From: an uncultured bacterium
GTDB lineage: Bacteria > Actinomycetota > Coriobacteriia > Coriobacteriales > Coriobacteriaceae
Length of the DNA: 64,000 nt
NCBI GenBank assembly: GCA_905215525.1
Contig: CAJMQJ010000004.1
Location: 124,001-188,000, forward strand
Direction: 5' to 3'
The first letter of the stretch is position 1, and the number at the start of each line of letters is the position of its first letter. Both the position numbers and the translations under genes were made by a program. The notes below the pieces were generated by a model that did no database searches, was not told the DNA's origin, and worked only from the letters and a program-made list of their open reading frames with translations. This document shows positions 1-8,704 of the stretch, piece by piece.

Positions 1-1
1 C

Positions 2-409
2 CTCATTCTCGTCGGCAAAGGCGAGACACGCACGGCCGTTGAGAGGCGCGTTGCCGAGCTCGGATTGACCGATAGGGTGGTGTTTGCCGGGGTTAGGAGC
101 GATGTCCGCCGTCTCTATTCGGCTATGGACGTCTTCATCTTCCCCTCTGTCTACGAAGGCCTGCCGAACGTCGTCGTCGAGGCGCAGGCAAACGGACTCC
201 CTTGCGTGATTAGCGACTCCATCACGCGGGAGGTTGGCATTTGCGAGAACGTCGTTTACAAAAGTCTGGGCGACGCTCTGGACGAATGGGCCGACGCCGC
301 GCTCTCCGCGGATCGCATAGGGTCAAGCGCCAGTGCGAGGGATTTGAAAGGCTCGGGCTATGAAATCAATTCGGAGCTTCCCGGTTTCGTGAGGCTGGTA
401 TTCGGATGA
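2..409 (+). CDS. Glycosyltransferase, GT4-type, C-terminal part (5' end outside window)
   Basis: The open frame enters from the left edge, so only the C-terminal 135 residues are visible. They carry the second Rossmann half of a GT-B retaining glycosyltransferase: a VVFAG strand, the DVFIFPSVYEGLPNVVVEA segment (nucleotide-sugar binding, E-x7-E type) and a short C-terminal helix. Such enzymes add one sugar to a lipid-linked repeat unit on the inner membrane face. The stop overlaps the ATG of the next gene (ATGA), so the two are translationally coupled. Context makes it a capsule or exopolysaccharide transferase. Donor and acceptor cannot be told from the sequence. Confidence 0.85.
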   Translation, partial: LILVGKGETRTAVERRVAELGLTDRVVFAGVRSDVRRLYSAMDVFIFPSVYEGLPNVVVEAQANGLPCVISDSITREVGICENVVYKSLGDALDEWADAALSADRIGSSASARDLKGSGYEINSELPGFVRLVFG

Positions 410-1494
410 ACTTTATCGAAACATCGCTTTTCTACTTTCTTGTCGTTTTGCTTTCAGCGGCGCTTGCGCGCATGTCGGAAAACGGCAAAAGTAAGGCTGG
501 GCTGGTCGCTGCCGTGGTTCTTCTTACCGCCGTCGGGGGCTTGAGGTCGTATGCGGTTGGGCAGGATACCCTGGGTTATAAAGAGGGAATCGAGTACTTC
601 TACGCGTATGGGACCACGATGTGGAACCATACGTTCAGCGTTCCGTACGGTGTCTTCACAAGTGCGGTGCTCCATATCTGTAACAATTACTCGTTCTTGC
701 TCGTCGTCGAGTCGCTGATCACCAACGCCTTTTTTGCTTTCAGGCTTTGGGATTTTAGACGAACGGCATCGCTCTCGTTTGCGATGTTCGTCTATACGGC
801 AACGGTGTTCCCGCTGTCTATGTGTCTGACGTGCCAGATGATTGCAGTCTCGCTGGTTTTCTACGCAACCAGGTTTTTAGAACAGAATAAGCCGTTGCTT
901 TTTTGCGCTTGGTGGGCTGTTGGCGCTCTTTTGCACGCGTCCGCCCTGATAGGGGTCCTATTCCTCATCTACTACCTATTTTCCAACAAAAGCAAGAGCC
1001 GATCGCAGTTCGCCGCGAAGATGCTTGCATCGGTTGCCCTGCTGTTCCTGGCAGCTTATGCGGGCTCTAAGCTCGTCGACCGGTATGCGCGTTACTCCGT
1101 GAACGAATCGAGCATCGGGTTGATGGTTTTTGCGCAGGCGACCGTCCTCGCGATCGCATATTTCGTCAGCCGCGAAACTGCGAATGTTGCCCCGGTTGAG
1201 AGCGACGGAACGTCGCGGCTCAAAGCCAACCGGATGCCGCTCGTGTTTTACGCTTTAGGCATTTTGGCTTCGGCGTCCTCTTATGTGATTGCCAACGCCG
1301 GCCGCATAGCCTATTACTTCACCGTATTAGGCCCCGTGATTTTCGGAGGCTTCGTGAAGGACGCTCGGAAAATAAAAGCCCGTTTTTGTCTTGGCTGTTT
1401 TCTAGTTGTCTGGTTCCTTTTCTACGCCTTTTATGCCTATCTGCTTCATACCGGGCTTGGTATCGAGTCTTATTCGTTCGTCTGGATGGGGTAA
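406..1494 (+). CDS. EpsG-family membrane protein, probable polysaccharide polymerase
   Basis: A 362-residue polytopic membrane protein with about ten hydrophobic segments. Near the N-terminus, GLRSYAVGQDTLGY matches the GLR..VGxDTxxY pattern of the EpsG/Wzy-like family. These proteins are thought to polymerise lipid-linked repeat units on the outer membrane face. The gene overlaps the upstream glycosyltransferase by 4 bp and lies upstream of a Wzx-type flippase, which fits a Wzx/Wzy-dependent pathway. A perfect hairpin follows its stop. Polymerase families diverge fast, so the role is inferred from topology, motif and neighbours. Confidence 0.7.
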   Translation: MNFIETSLFYFLVVLLSAALARMSENGKSKAGLVAAVVLLTAVGGLRSYAVGQDTLGYKEGIEYFYAYGTTMWNHTFSVPYGVFTSAVLHICNNYSFLLVVESLITNAFFAFRLWDFRRTASLSFAMFVYTATVFPLSMCLTCQMIAVSLVFYATRFLEQNKPLLFCAWWAVGALLHASALIGVLFLIYYLFSNKSKSRSQFAAKMLASVALLFLAAYAGSKLVDRYARYSVNESSIGLMVFAQATVLAIAYFVSRETANVAPVESDGTSRLKANRMPLVFYALGILASASSYVIANAGRIAYYFTVLGPVIFGGFVKDARKIKARFCLGCFLVVWFLFYAFYAYLLHTGLGIESYSFVWMG

Positions 1495-1498
1495 ATAG

Positions 1499-1519
1499 TG
1501 CCCGAAACCGTTTCGGGCA
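1499..1519 (+). terminator. Inverted repeat just after the EpsG-like gene
   Basis: A perfect 9-bp stem (TGCCCGAAA / TTTCGGGCA) with loop CCG starts 5 nt after the stop codon. No T-run follows, so it may be a weak terminator, an mRNA 3'-end stabiliser or an attenuator rather than a classic intrinsic terminator. Confidence 0.35.
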
Positions 1520-1637
1520 TATACGAGCAAAGTCTACGTTGGTGGTTTGCATACGCCCAGGGCTTGTTCCATGTGTAGCGCAGAGAATTAAAAAGTAAAA
1601 CGCTTTGTTTAAGCTCGGACTTAAGGAAATTGTATAT

Positions 1638-2585
1638 ATGGAAAGCAAAATTAAAAAATACCTAAGTGACCCGTGGATGGCCTACTGTGCCTTTACGTCG
1701 AAGGGTCTAACGAAATGGGTTTCCGACAGGACGCACCTTCGATTGATGCATCGCGCCAAGTTGGGCATGTGGCCTAGCATAGACTCGCCGGTGACCTTCA
1801 CTGAGAAGATGCAGTGGCTGAAGCTTAACGATCACAACCCTGCGTACACGACCATGGTCGACAAGTACCGCGCTAAGGACCTCATTGCCTCGCGTGTGGG
1901 CTCCGAGCACGTGGTCAAGACGTTGGGCGCCTGGAATTCCGCTGATGACATCGATGTGAGTGGGCTACCGGAGAAGTTCGTACTCAAAACGAATCACGAC
2001 TGCGGCGGCGTGCTCATCTGCACTGACAAGGGACACTTCGATCTCAACAGTGCCAAGGACTTTTTTCGGGGTCATTTGAAGCAGAATTATTTTTACGGGT
2101 GCAGGGAATGGCCTTACAAGAACGTGAAGCCCGTCGTGTTCGCCGAGGAGTTCTTGGAGAGCGAGGGCGATAATGCCCGTGATGAAGACGATAACTGGGA
2201 AGGCATCGACGAGTTCGACTTCTTCTGCTTTGACGGGGAACCCCGGCTGATTTCTTATTGCCACGGGGACAAGAACGATTCTGAGAAGAGGTACAACGAT
2301 TTCTACGACACTGAGTGGAATCTGCTGCCTTTGGCGATGGGATACGCGAGTTCCGAAGAGACGATCCCTGCCCCGGAGCAGCTCAGCGAGATGCTCGAGC
2401 TATCAAGGAAACTGAGTGACGGTGTACCTTTCTTGAGGGTCGACCTCTTCATCTGCAAGGGGCGCGTTCTCGTCGGCGAGCTGACTTTCTACCCGTGGGG
2501 CGGGTTTACGCCTTTCAGCCCCGCTGAGGCGGAGAGGACGTTGGGGCAAATGGTTTCTTTGCCCCAACGTGAAAACGAGGAATGA
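1638..2585 (+). CDS. TupA-like ATP-grasp protein of polysaccharide biosynthesis
   Basis: 315 residues from ATG 1638, which follows an AAGGA about 11 nt upstream; an in-frame TTG at 1605 gives a longer but less convincing start. The protein has the layout of the TupA-like ATP-grasp family: an N-terminal SPVTFTEKMQWLK segment, DKYRAKDLI, the FVLKTNHDCGGV nucleotide-binding strand, and acidic metal ligands near FDFFCFDGEP and LRVDLF. Members occur in capsule and teichuronic-type clusters and are thought to form amide or ester links between glycans and small molecules such as amino acids. The substrate here is unknown. It lies between the polymerase-like and flippase-like genes. Confidence 0.7.
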   Translation: MESKIKKYLSDPWMAYCAFTSKGLTKWVSDRTHLRLMHRAKLGMWPSIDSPVTFTEKMQWLKLNDHNPAYTTMVDKYRAKDLIASRVGSEHVVKTLGAWNSADDIDVSGLPEKFVLKTNHDCGGVLICTDKGHFDLNSAKDFFRGHLKQNYFYGCREWPYKNVKPVVFAEEFLESEGDNARDEDDNWEGIDEFDFFCFDGEPRLISYCHGDKNDSEKRYNDFYDTEWNLLPLAMGYASSEETIPAPEQLSEMLELSRKLSDGVPFLRVDLFICKGRVLVGELTFYPWGGFTPFSPAEAERTLGQMVSLPQRENEE

Positions 2586-2669
2586 TGGCAAACGAAAGCT
2601 GCATTCAGTGCGTGCGCATGGATAATCAGCCAGTAAGCGCGCTCCGGCGTTTCTTCATGGAGGTTTAGT

Positions 2670-4136
2670 ATGTCCGACACAAAAGACCTCCGGGCGAGGT
2701 CGGCAAGCGCGGCAAAGTGGTCTCTGGCAACCGAGATTATCGCCAAAATCATCTCGCCTATCTCGCAGCTCGTCTTAGCGAGGCTGCTGGCGCCAGAGGC
2801 GTTTGGCATGGTGGCGACCGTCACCATGGTAGTGAGCTTTGCCGACATGTTCGCGGACGCCGGGTTCCAGAAGTACCTGGTGCAACACAGCTTCCGAGAC
2901 AAAAAAGACCTGCATGCCAACGCTAACGTGGCCTTTTGGACGAACTTCGGCATATCGGTGGTCCTGTGGTGTCTCATTGCCATATTCAACGATCCGGTGG
3001 CCACCTTCGTGGGCAATCCGTCGCTGGGCTTTCCCTTGGCCGTGGCCTGCCTCTCTCTCCCGTTGACGTCGTTTTCGAGCATTCAGATGGCGTTGTTCCA
3101 CCGTAATCTCGATTTCAAGTCGCTTATGCCGGTGAGACTGACGTCGACCTTACTTAACTTCGGCTCGACGCTTGTACTGGCGTTTATGGGATTTGGTTAC
3201 TGGTCACTTATCGTTGGCACTTTGGCGGCGAATATTGTAAATGCAGTGGGGCTGACTCTGCTGTCTGAGTGGAAGCCGCGTTTTTTCTGCTCCTTCAACA
3301 TGCTGAAGGCTATGTTCTCATTCAGCGGATGGACGCTTTTGGAGTCGTTCACCATATGGCTTTCCTCTTGGGCGGGCACCTTTATCGTGGGGCATTTCCT
3401 GGGTGCGGCTGAGTTGGGATATTACAAGACGCCAGTCACCTTTGTGAGCGGGTGCTTCGGGATTATCACGAACGCTACGACGCCCATCTTGTTCTCGTCA
3501 CTTTCGCGCCTTCAGTTTGATCGGGAAGAATACGTTGCTTATCTGCGACGCTTCCAGTTCATGGTGGCATTGTTCCTGTTGCCGTTGTCTGCGGGTATCT
3601 TCGTATTCCGCGAGCCTTTGGTGGCCCTGTTGCTCGGCGATCAGTGGGGCGAGGCGACGCTCATGTTCGGGTTGTATGGGCTGGTGCAGGGGCCGATGGT
3701 GCTGCTCTCATACTACAGCAGCGAGATGTATCGCTCTCTTGGTAAACCGCGCGTGTCTACGCTTGTGCAGGTGATGTACCTCGTGTTGATGACGCCGCTT
3801 ATGACCGTGGCGGCTATGCAAGGGTTCGATGCCGTCGTGTGGGCTGATGCGGGATTGAGAATCCTTTTGATTGCTATCAACCAAGTGGTCACATATTTCG
3901 TGGTTGGCCTTTCGTTTGGGCGCACTATGTTGTCGCTCAAGGAGCCCATTTTCTGCACATCGATGATGTGCGCATTTGCATGGGTGACGTATGGACTCGC
4001 ATCTAGCAACTGGCTTGGCGTCGGGTTGGACATTGTAGGGTGCGTCGTTGTCTATTTCGCGATTTGCTTTGCTTTGCCCAAGAGTAGGAGGGTGCTGCTG
4101 AAGCTGGTCAAGGGCGGCGGCTTTAAAACGTTTTGA
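2670..4136 (+). CDS. Wzx-type polysaccharide flippase (MOP superfamily)
   Basis: 488 residues with 12 to 14 hydrophobic helices. The N-terminal pattern (R-x-A-x(3)-KW, a polar helix, then LARLLAPEAFGMVA) is typical of WzxC/RfbX-like lipid-linked oligosaccharide flippases. It should move undecaprenyl-diphosphate-linked repeat units across the membrane for the EpsG-like polymerase. It begins 84 bp after the ATP-grasp gene and ends 66 bp before the epimerase, all on one strand, consistent with one transcription unit. Confidence 0.85.
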   Translation: MSDTKDLRARSASAAKWSLATEIIAKIISPISQLVLARLLAPEAFGMVATVTMVVSFADMFADAGFQKYLVQHSFRDKKDLHANANVAFWTNFGISVVLWCLIAIFNDPVATFVGNPSLGFPLAVACLSLPLTSFSSIQMALFHRNLDFKSLMPVRLTSTLLNFGSTLVLAFMGFGYWSLIVGTLAANIVNAVGLTLLSEWKPRFFCSFNMLKAMFSFSGWTLLESFTIWLSSWAGTFIVGHFLGAAELGYYKTPVTFVSGCFGIITNATTPILFSSLSRLQFDREEYVAYLRRFQFMVALFLLPLSAGIFVFREPLVALLLGDQWGEATLMFGLYGLVQGPMVLLSYYSSEMYRSLGKPRVSTLVQVMYLVLMTPLMTVAAMQGFDAVVWADAGLRILLIAINQVVTYFVVGLSFGRTMLSLKEPIFCTSMMCAFAWVTYGLASSNWLGVGLDIVGCVVVYFAICFALPKSRRVLLKLVKGGGFKTF

Positions 4137-4202
4137 GGTCTGTAATTAACTTGTTGGGAGTTCCATCTCAGGACTTCCTTAAAACGAAAGAGTGGGGTAT
4201 AT

Positions 4203-5243
4203 ATGCAGGATAGAAAAGTCCTCGTCACTGGCGCCGCCGGCTTCATCGGGGCGTTTCTGGTGAAGCGGCTGCTCGAAACCACCGACGACGCGATCATCGG
4301 TCTGGACAACGTGAACAGCTACTACGACCCTGGCATCAAGGAGGCTCGCCTGCGAATGCTGGCGGAGGTGGACAAGGCGGGGCGTTTCGCCTTCGTGCGC
4401 GGCGACCTGTGCGATGCCGCGTTGATAGAGCGCCTGTTCGCTGAGAACGGCTTCGACGTTGTGGTGAACTTGGCCGCCCAGGCCGGTGTGCGATACTCCA
4501 TCGAGAACCCCAAGGCCTACATAGACAGCAACCTGGTAGGGTTCTTCAATATATTGGAGGCTTGCAGGCGCCACCCGGTGAAGCATCTTGTCTACGCGAG
4601 CTCTTCCTCCGTCTACGGCGGCAACGAGAAAGTGCCTTTCTCGGAGGACGACCGTGTAGACTCTCCGGTGAGCCTGTACGCCGCCACAAAGAAGTCCAAC
4701 GAGCTAATGGCCGCGGCCTACTCCAAGCTTTACTCCATCCCAGCCACGGGCCTGCGCTTCTTTACGGTGTATGGGCCCATGGGAAGGCCCGACATGGCAT
4801 ACTTCGGCTTCACCGAGAAGTTGCGTCGTGGCGATACGATTAAGATTTTCAACATGGGCGATTGTAAGCGCGACTTTACGTACGTGGACGATATTGTGGA
4901 GGGCGTGCGCAGGGTCATGGACGGCGCTCCTGAGGTCAAGATCGGTGTTGATGGTTTGCCAATGGCCGCTCATCGCGTGTATAACATCGGCAATTCGAAT
5001 CCCGAGAACTTGCTGATCTTCGTTGATACGCTGCAGCGTGTGCTGGTTGAGGAGGGCGTGCTCCCCGCCGATTACGATTTCGAGGCGCATAAGCAGCTCG
5101 TTCCTATGCAGCCTGGTGACGTGCCTGTAACCTATGCGGATACTGGCGCCTTGGAGCGCGATTTTGGTTACAAACCCGCAACGCCGCTCGAGGACGGTCT
5201 TCGTGAATTCGCGAAGTGGTATCGCGAGTTCTACGGGAATTAG
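4203..5243 (+). CDS. NAD-dependent sugar epimerase, UDP-glucuronate 4-epimerase-like
   Basis: 346-residue extended short-chain dehydrogenase. Visible are the NAD loop GAAGFIG (residues 10-16), the acidic D38 that binds the adenosine ribose, the SSSVYG active-site strand and the YAATK catalytic YxxxK. The NVNSYYDPGIKEARL segment is the mark of the UDP-glucuronate 4-epimerase subgroup rather than plain GalE. It would supply UDP-galacturonate or a similar sugar to the cluster. The stop lies 13 bp before the acetyltransferase start. Confidence 0.85.
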   Translation: MQDRKVLVTGAAGFIGAFLVKRLLETTDDAIIGLDNVNSYYDPGIKEARLRMLAEVDKAGRFAFVRGDLCDAALIERLFAENGFDVVVNLAAQAGVRYSIENPKAYIDSNLVGFFNILEACRRHPVKHLVYASSSSVYGGNEKVPFSEDDRVDSPVSLYAATKKSNELMAAAYSKLYSIPATGLRFFTVYGPMGRPDMAYFGFTEKLRRGDTIKIFNMGDCKRDFTYVDDIVEGVRRVMDGAPEVKIGVDGLPMAAHRVYNIGNSNPENLLIFVDTLQRVLVEEGVLPADYDFEAHKQLVPMQPGDVPVTYADTGALERDFGYKPATPLEDGLREFAKWYREFYGN

Positions 5244-5256
5244 CTGGGTGATAGCA

Positions 5257-5766
5257 ATGTCGAATGTATACAGCAGTGACCGTATTCGCTTTGGGGGGGG
5301 GTCTATTCTCTCAAACCATGCTTTGAGGTTTGTTTGGCTACTTCGAAAGTGCCAGAATTCGCACAATCCTTTATGGCATCTTTTTCGAAAGAGGATGGCT
5401 TGCAAATATGGTCTCGAGATCGCGCCTGCCACCTCGATTGGCGAAGGCTTGTATCTGGGTCACGCTTTTGGCATTACGGTAAATCCGAATGCCGTTATCG
5501 GTCGCAACTGCAATATGCACAAAGGTGTGACAATTGGTCGGGAAAACCGCGGCAAACGAAAAGGTGCGCCTGTTCTTGGCGATTGCGTTTGGCTTGGTGT
5601 CAACTCAACTATTGTTGGTGGCGTTCGTTTAGGCAACGACGTTCTCGTTGCACCGAACACTTATGTTAACTGCGACGTACCAAGCCATTCGATTGTGATT
5701 GGGCACCCATGCAAAATCATTTCTCGAGATGGGGCAACAGACGAATATATAAACAACAGGGTCTGA
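5257..5766 (+). CDS. Hexapeptide-repeat O-acetyltransferase (serine acetyltransferase-like)
   Basis: 169 residues from ATG 5257, preceded by GGGTGA at 6 nt; a longer in-frame ORF overlaps the epimerase and is not needed. The C-terminal 110 residues form a left-handed beta-helix of the CysE/LbH type with the expected His in IGEGLYLGHAFGI and hexapeptide turns NAVIGRN, GVTIG, VGGVRLGNDV. At the end of a polysaccharide cluster it most likely O-acetylates the glycan rather than serine. Codons 13-15 are a 9-G tract; loss of one G brings an early TGA and gain of one G shifts the frame, so the gene could be phase variable. Confidence 0.8.
   Translation: MSNVYSSDRIRFGGGSILSNHALRFVWLLRKCQNSHNPLWHLFRKRMACKYGLEIAPATSIGEGLYLGHAFGITVNPNAVIGRNCNMHKGVTIGRENRGKRKGAPVLGDCVWLGVNSTIVGGVRLGNDVLVAPNTYVNCDVPSHSIVIGHPCKIISRDGATDEYINNRV
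5293..5301 (+). repeat. 9-nt poly-G tract inside the acetyltransferase gene
   Basis: Nine consecutive G encode Gly13-Gly15. At length 9 the frame is ON. At length 8 translation meets TGA within about ten codons. At length 10 it reads an unrelated frame to about 5669. This is the layout of a simple-sequence contingency locus. Confidence 0.9.
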
Positions 5767-5804
5767 ATAATAAAATCGGTTTTACATGTCTTATCCAGGA
5801 TAGA

Positions 5805-5814
5805 GGGGGGGGGG
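5805..5814 (+). repeat. 10-nt poly-G tract in the intergenic region
   Basis: Ten consecutive G lie 38 nt after the acetyltransferase stop and about 320 nt before the next gene. The rest of 5767-6009 shows no supported gene: only a weak TAAAA/TTTTA hairpin at 5771-5784 and no convincing terminator. The tract could be a hypermutable or error-prone assembly position. Confidence 0.85.
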
Positions 5815-6009
5815 TCGTCTTCGCTAATTACAGCGAGTTAGCGACTCAGTGAGCTTTGGCGCGCTCTGATGCGAGCGGAAGGTGAAGCAAACTGGAACGG
5901 GTAGTAGATTCCCAGAAGCTATATGCAACGTGAGTGTCAAAGATAGCGCGTCTTAACGCATAACCCTGCATTCCTCCTTTCACCGACTGGCAAAACGATT
6001 TACACCTAA

Positions 6010-6038
6010 TTGTCGACATTACCCACGCGATTTATCTT
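6010..6038 (+). promoter_or_regulatory. Candidate promoter for the LPKTA surface-protein gene
   Basis: TTGTCG and TATCTT are separated by 17 nt, a fair sigma-70-type match about 95 nt upstream of the ATG at 6133. It was called by eye only. Confidence 0.35.
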
Positions 6039-6132
6039 TGCCCCCGCATCGATCTCGCTAAACTAATAACTGCTGCTACCAGGGCATTTTCTGGTGCACA
6101 TTCTATTGGCTCCTGCGAAGATCGGAGCGGGT

Positions 6133-7269
6133 ATGTTTGCTGCCAAGTCCCACACCAGCCGTCATCACATCGCGATCGCTGCCATGGCCTGCCTATGCGT
6201 TTTGCTGGGCGGGCCTTCTTATGCCGCGGGCGCGGAGAGCCTCATCATCGCGGGCGCGACGTACTGCGAGCCGGGCGCGTCGGGCCCCGGCTGGGCCTGG
6301 ACCGATGCCGACCACCTGGAGCTTGACGGCTACGCGGGTGGGGCCATCGGCGCCGAGGGCGACCTGGTGCTGACGCTTGCCGGGCAAAACTCCGTGACGG
6401 AGTCGCATGCGCCCGATGCGGACATCACGCTGTGCGGTATGGAGGTGTGGGGCAACCTGACGCTTCGCGGCACCGGGACCCTGACGGCGACGGGCTCGCA
6501 GTGCGGGATCCACGTTTCACAGGCGCTCGTGGTATACGGATGCACCGTCGATGCCCGGGCTGACGGGGCCGATATCACGGACGAGGCGGTGGCCGGCATG
6601 ATCGCAGGCGACATGGCCGTGCGCGGCGGCGGGCGCGTCGTTGCCGCGGGCGCCGGGTCCGGAGCGGACGTGCGCGTCTACGGCGTGTATCTGCAGGACG
6701 CGGGCCTTGGCGATGGCGCGGCCGGTTGTCGGCTTTCCGTCGACGCCTCGTGGCTCGATGCGAACGGTCCCGACGGCGGCGTTGCATGCTTGGGCGGGTC
6801 GCTTGTGTCCGCGCGATTTGTGACGCCTGCGGGAGGGGCCTTCGGTGCCGGCGGCGTGGCGAATGCTTCCGGCGACATGGCGCCGCATGTGGTGATCGAG
6901 CCCCAGGGCGCCACGGCGCCGCCGGGGGAGACCGACGGGCGCGAGGTGCCCGGCGGCGCGGGCGAGCCGGCCGGCGGTGCCGGTCCTGCCGTTGAGCGGC
7001 CCGGTGCCGGGTCCGCGACGGATCCCGTCCTAAAGCCCGCGGCTGCGACGCCCAAGACAATCACGACAACCAAAACGACCGTGACCAAGACCATGGCGTC
7101 CACGCCATCCAAGGCCAAGACTGCTGGCGTCTCCACCGTCACGCTCCCCAAGACCGCCGACGGCAACTGGATCGCCGCCTCCCGGGCGCTATTCCTGCTG
7201 GGAACAGCGCTTGTGTTTGTTAACGTCGTGATTGCGGTTCTAGGTAGGCCAAAGCGTAACGGCGATTGA
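6133..7269 (+). CDS. Sortase-anchored (LPKTA) cell-surface protein
   Basis: 378 residues from ATG 6133 (GGAG five nt upstream); an in-frame GTG at 6094 is a weaker start. It has a signal peptide (hydrophobic AIAAMACLCVLLGG, then SYAAGA), a Gly/Ala-rich body with short beta-type repeats (GDLVLTLAGQNSV, GNLTLRGTGTLTATG) like the carbohydrate-binding-domain proteins of gut actinobacteria and Firmicutes, a Pro/Thr/Lys-rich linker, then LPKTA, a hydrophobic helix and a basic tail RPKRNGD. Sortase should attach it to the wall. GC content is higher than in the neighbouring defence genes. The ligand is unknown. Confidence 0.75.
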   Translation: MFAAKSHTSRHHIAIAAMACLCVLLGGPSYAAGAESLIIAGATYCEPGASGPGWAWTDADHLELDGYAGGAIGAEGDLVLTLAGQNSVTESHAPDADITLCGMEVWGNLTLRGTGTLTATGSQCGIHVSQALVVYGCTVDARADGADITDEAVAGMIAGDMAVRGGGRVVAAGAGSGADVRVYGVYLQDAGLGDGAAGCRLSVDASWLDANGPDGGVACLGGSLVSARFVTPAGGAFGAGGVANASGDMAPHVVIEPQGATAPPGETDGREVPGGAGEPAGGAGPAVERPGAGSATDPVLKPAAATPKTITTTKTTVTKTMASTPSKAKTAGVSTVTLPKTADGNWIAASRALFLLGTALVFVNVVIAVLGRPKRNGD

Positions 7270-7401
7270 CCGAAGTGCCATACACTTTCTAGGTAGGGGC
7301 AATTGCAACGTGTATGACGCATAGCAGGGGCGCGCCGGCTATTCAAAGAAGCTCGGAAGCCTCTATGCGTCTGTGCAAAAGCGCGTGAACGAGCTCATCT
7401 C

Positions 7402-7524
7402 TTGAGCCCCCAAGAAATTCGCGAGCGCATCAACTCGGGCGTGGTCACTCTGCTGGCCGCGCCCCTCTGCATCGCGCTGCTGCTGGTTTTACCATTTCTG
7501 ATTTGGGATAGGCACCTTCGCTAG
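7402..7524 (+). other. Short hydrophobic ORF, probably a gene remnant
   Basis: From TTG 7402 a 40-residue frame contains SPQEIRERINSGVV and a clear membrane helix (LLAAPLCIALLLVLPFLIW). No good ribosome site or start supports it, and it lies in a 219-bp gap beside a truncated gene. It may be the tail of a lost membrane protein or a chance ORF. Confidence 0.2.
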
Positions 7525-8163
7525 CTCCATGCAAGTGAATTGTGGTCCCACGTGGATTCTTTGGGCCCGATCGCGAGCGCGGGCCCGAAGGCTGTAGTAG
7601 CTGGCCCATGCCGGGCGCGACGGGTCGCAGACGCTTTCCTGGCTGCCGCCGTCCCAATAGGTGGGCACGTCCATGCGCGCCTTGGCCTGGGACGAGCCGT
7701 TGGTCTGGGTTACGTGGAAGGTCGTCGCGGTGCCCGCGGGGGCGTCGTTCCACGAGACGGTGAAGGTGACGCCGTTTTGGTTTGCGGTTGCGGAGTGGGC
7801 GTAGCCGGATTGTGACGCGGCGGAGATTGCGGCGGGCGTGGGGGTGGCTTGGGCGCTAAGGGATGGGGCGGGGGTGCCGGTTGCGGCGATGGTGCCGGTA
7901 TTGGTGGCGTAAGCGCTTTCCGTGTTGGCTGCGCTGGTGCCGGTGGATGTTGCGGTGCTGTCCTCTACGGTATCTGCTGTCGTGCTTGTGTTGGTGCCGT
8001 CTTCGGCCTTGCCTGCGTCGCTGCTCGTTGCGTCGGCTTGCGCCTGCTGCCCGGCGGTTTCTTGAGGCTGCATAGCTTCTGCGATGGCTGCCATAGGCAA
8101 CGTCGCGCCGACCATGGACGTGCACGCGATCGCGCAGAGCAGGTAGTAAAGGGATCGTTTCAT
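7489..8163 (-). pseudogene. Truncated secreted protein (5' stub with signal peptide)
   Basis: Start ATG at 8163 with AGAGG about 7 nt upstream. The stub encodes a signal peptide (KRSLYYLLCAIACTSMVGATL), a long Ser/Thr/Ala-rich low-complexity linker, then a beta-type domain opening with VTFTVSWNDAPAGTATTFHVTQ and MDVPTYWDGGSQESVCDPSR. After YYSL the sequence turns into Arg-rich non-homologous residues and stops. Larger Collinsella surface proteins carry this domain and continue well beyond this point (recalled, not searched), so I read it as a deletion remnant that may still be secreted. Confidence 0.5.
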
Positions 8164-8356
8164 AGCGGAGCCTCTCGGTGAGCAGCCAATAGGGTCCGAA
8201 GGCAGCTCCAGGCCAGCACTCCGCACATATTTTGTTGGGGATTATTTTACGGGAACCCCAGTCAACATCAGCGAACTTTCTGGGGAATGTTGGGGAGGGG
8301 AGAGGGCTGTGGATCCGCTTTAGTCCTCGGCGGGGCTGTTGCTCGTGTTGGGTTGG

Positions 8357-8704
8357 CTATACGCGATGCGGTAGCTTCAACATGATGTCGTCTTGCGATT
8401 CTTCGAGACTCGACACCGAGACCTTCCAGGAAAAGTCCGTGAGGTTGCTGCCTAGGTCAAGCTCTGCGTGGCAATGCTCTTCATGTGCCCTCCTTTGGTT
8501 CTTGTCGCCGCTTTTTAATCGACGATCGACTGGCTACGATTCGATGATTAAGTGTAGGTCGAACGCGTCTCAGTTTTTAAGGAGCTTTCGCATCGCTTGC
8601 CGCCCAGGTGTAACCGTGCTTCCGTTAAAGACCTCTGGGTCAAGCATGATGGATGTAGTAAAATTACGCCCTTCTGACACAGACGTCAATTATGAGCGTG
8701 CGGG
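8357..8704 (-). pseudogene. Decayed paralogue of the 13080-13751 gene (C-terminal half)
   Basis: Read on the minus strand, the frame ending at TAG 8357 gives HEEHCHAELDLGSNLTDFSW, KVSVSSL and DIMLKLP. These align residue by residue with IEEYGHAELDLGGSLMDFSW, KVPVSSL and LMLKLP of the intact gene 5 kb downstream. Upstream in the same frame, PVDRRLK matches PVKWRLK and LDPEVFNG matches LHGPVFYG. In-frame stops lie at 8534-8536 (TAG), 8570-8572 (TGA) and 8690-8692 (TAA). No N-terminal half was found, so this is an old broken duplicate next to the CD-NTase operon. Confidence 0.75.
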
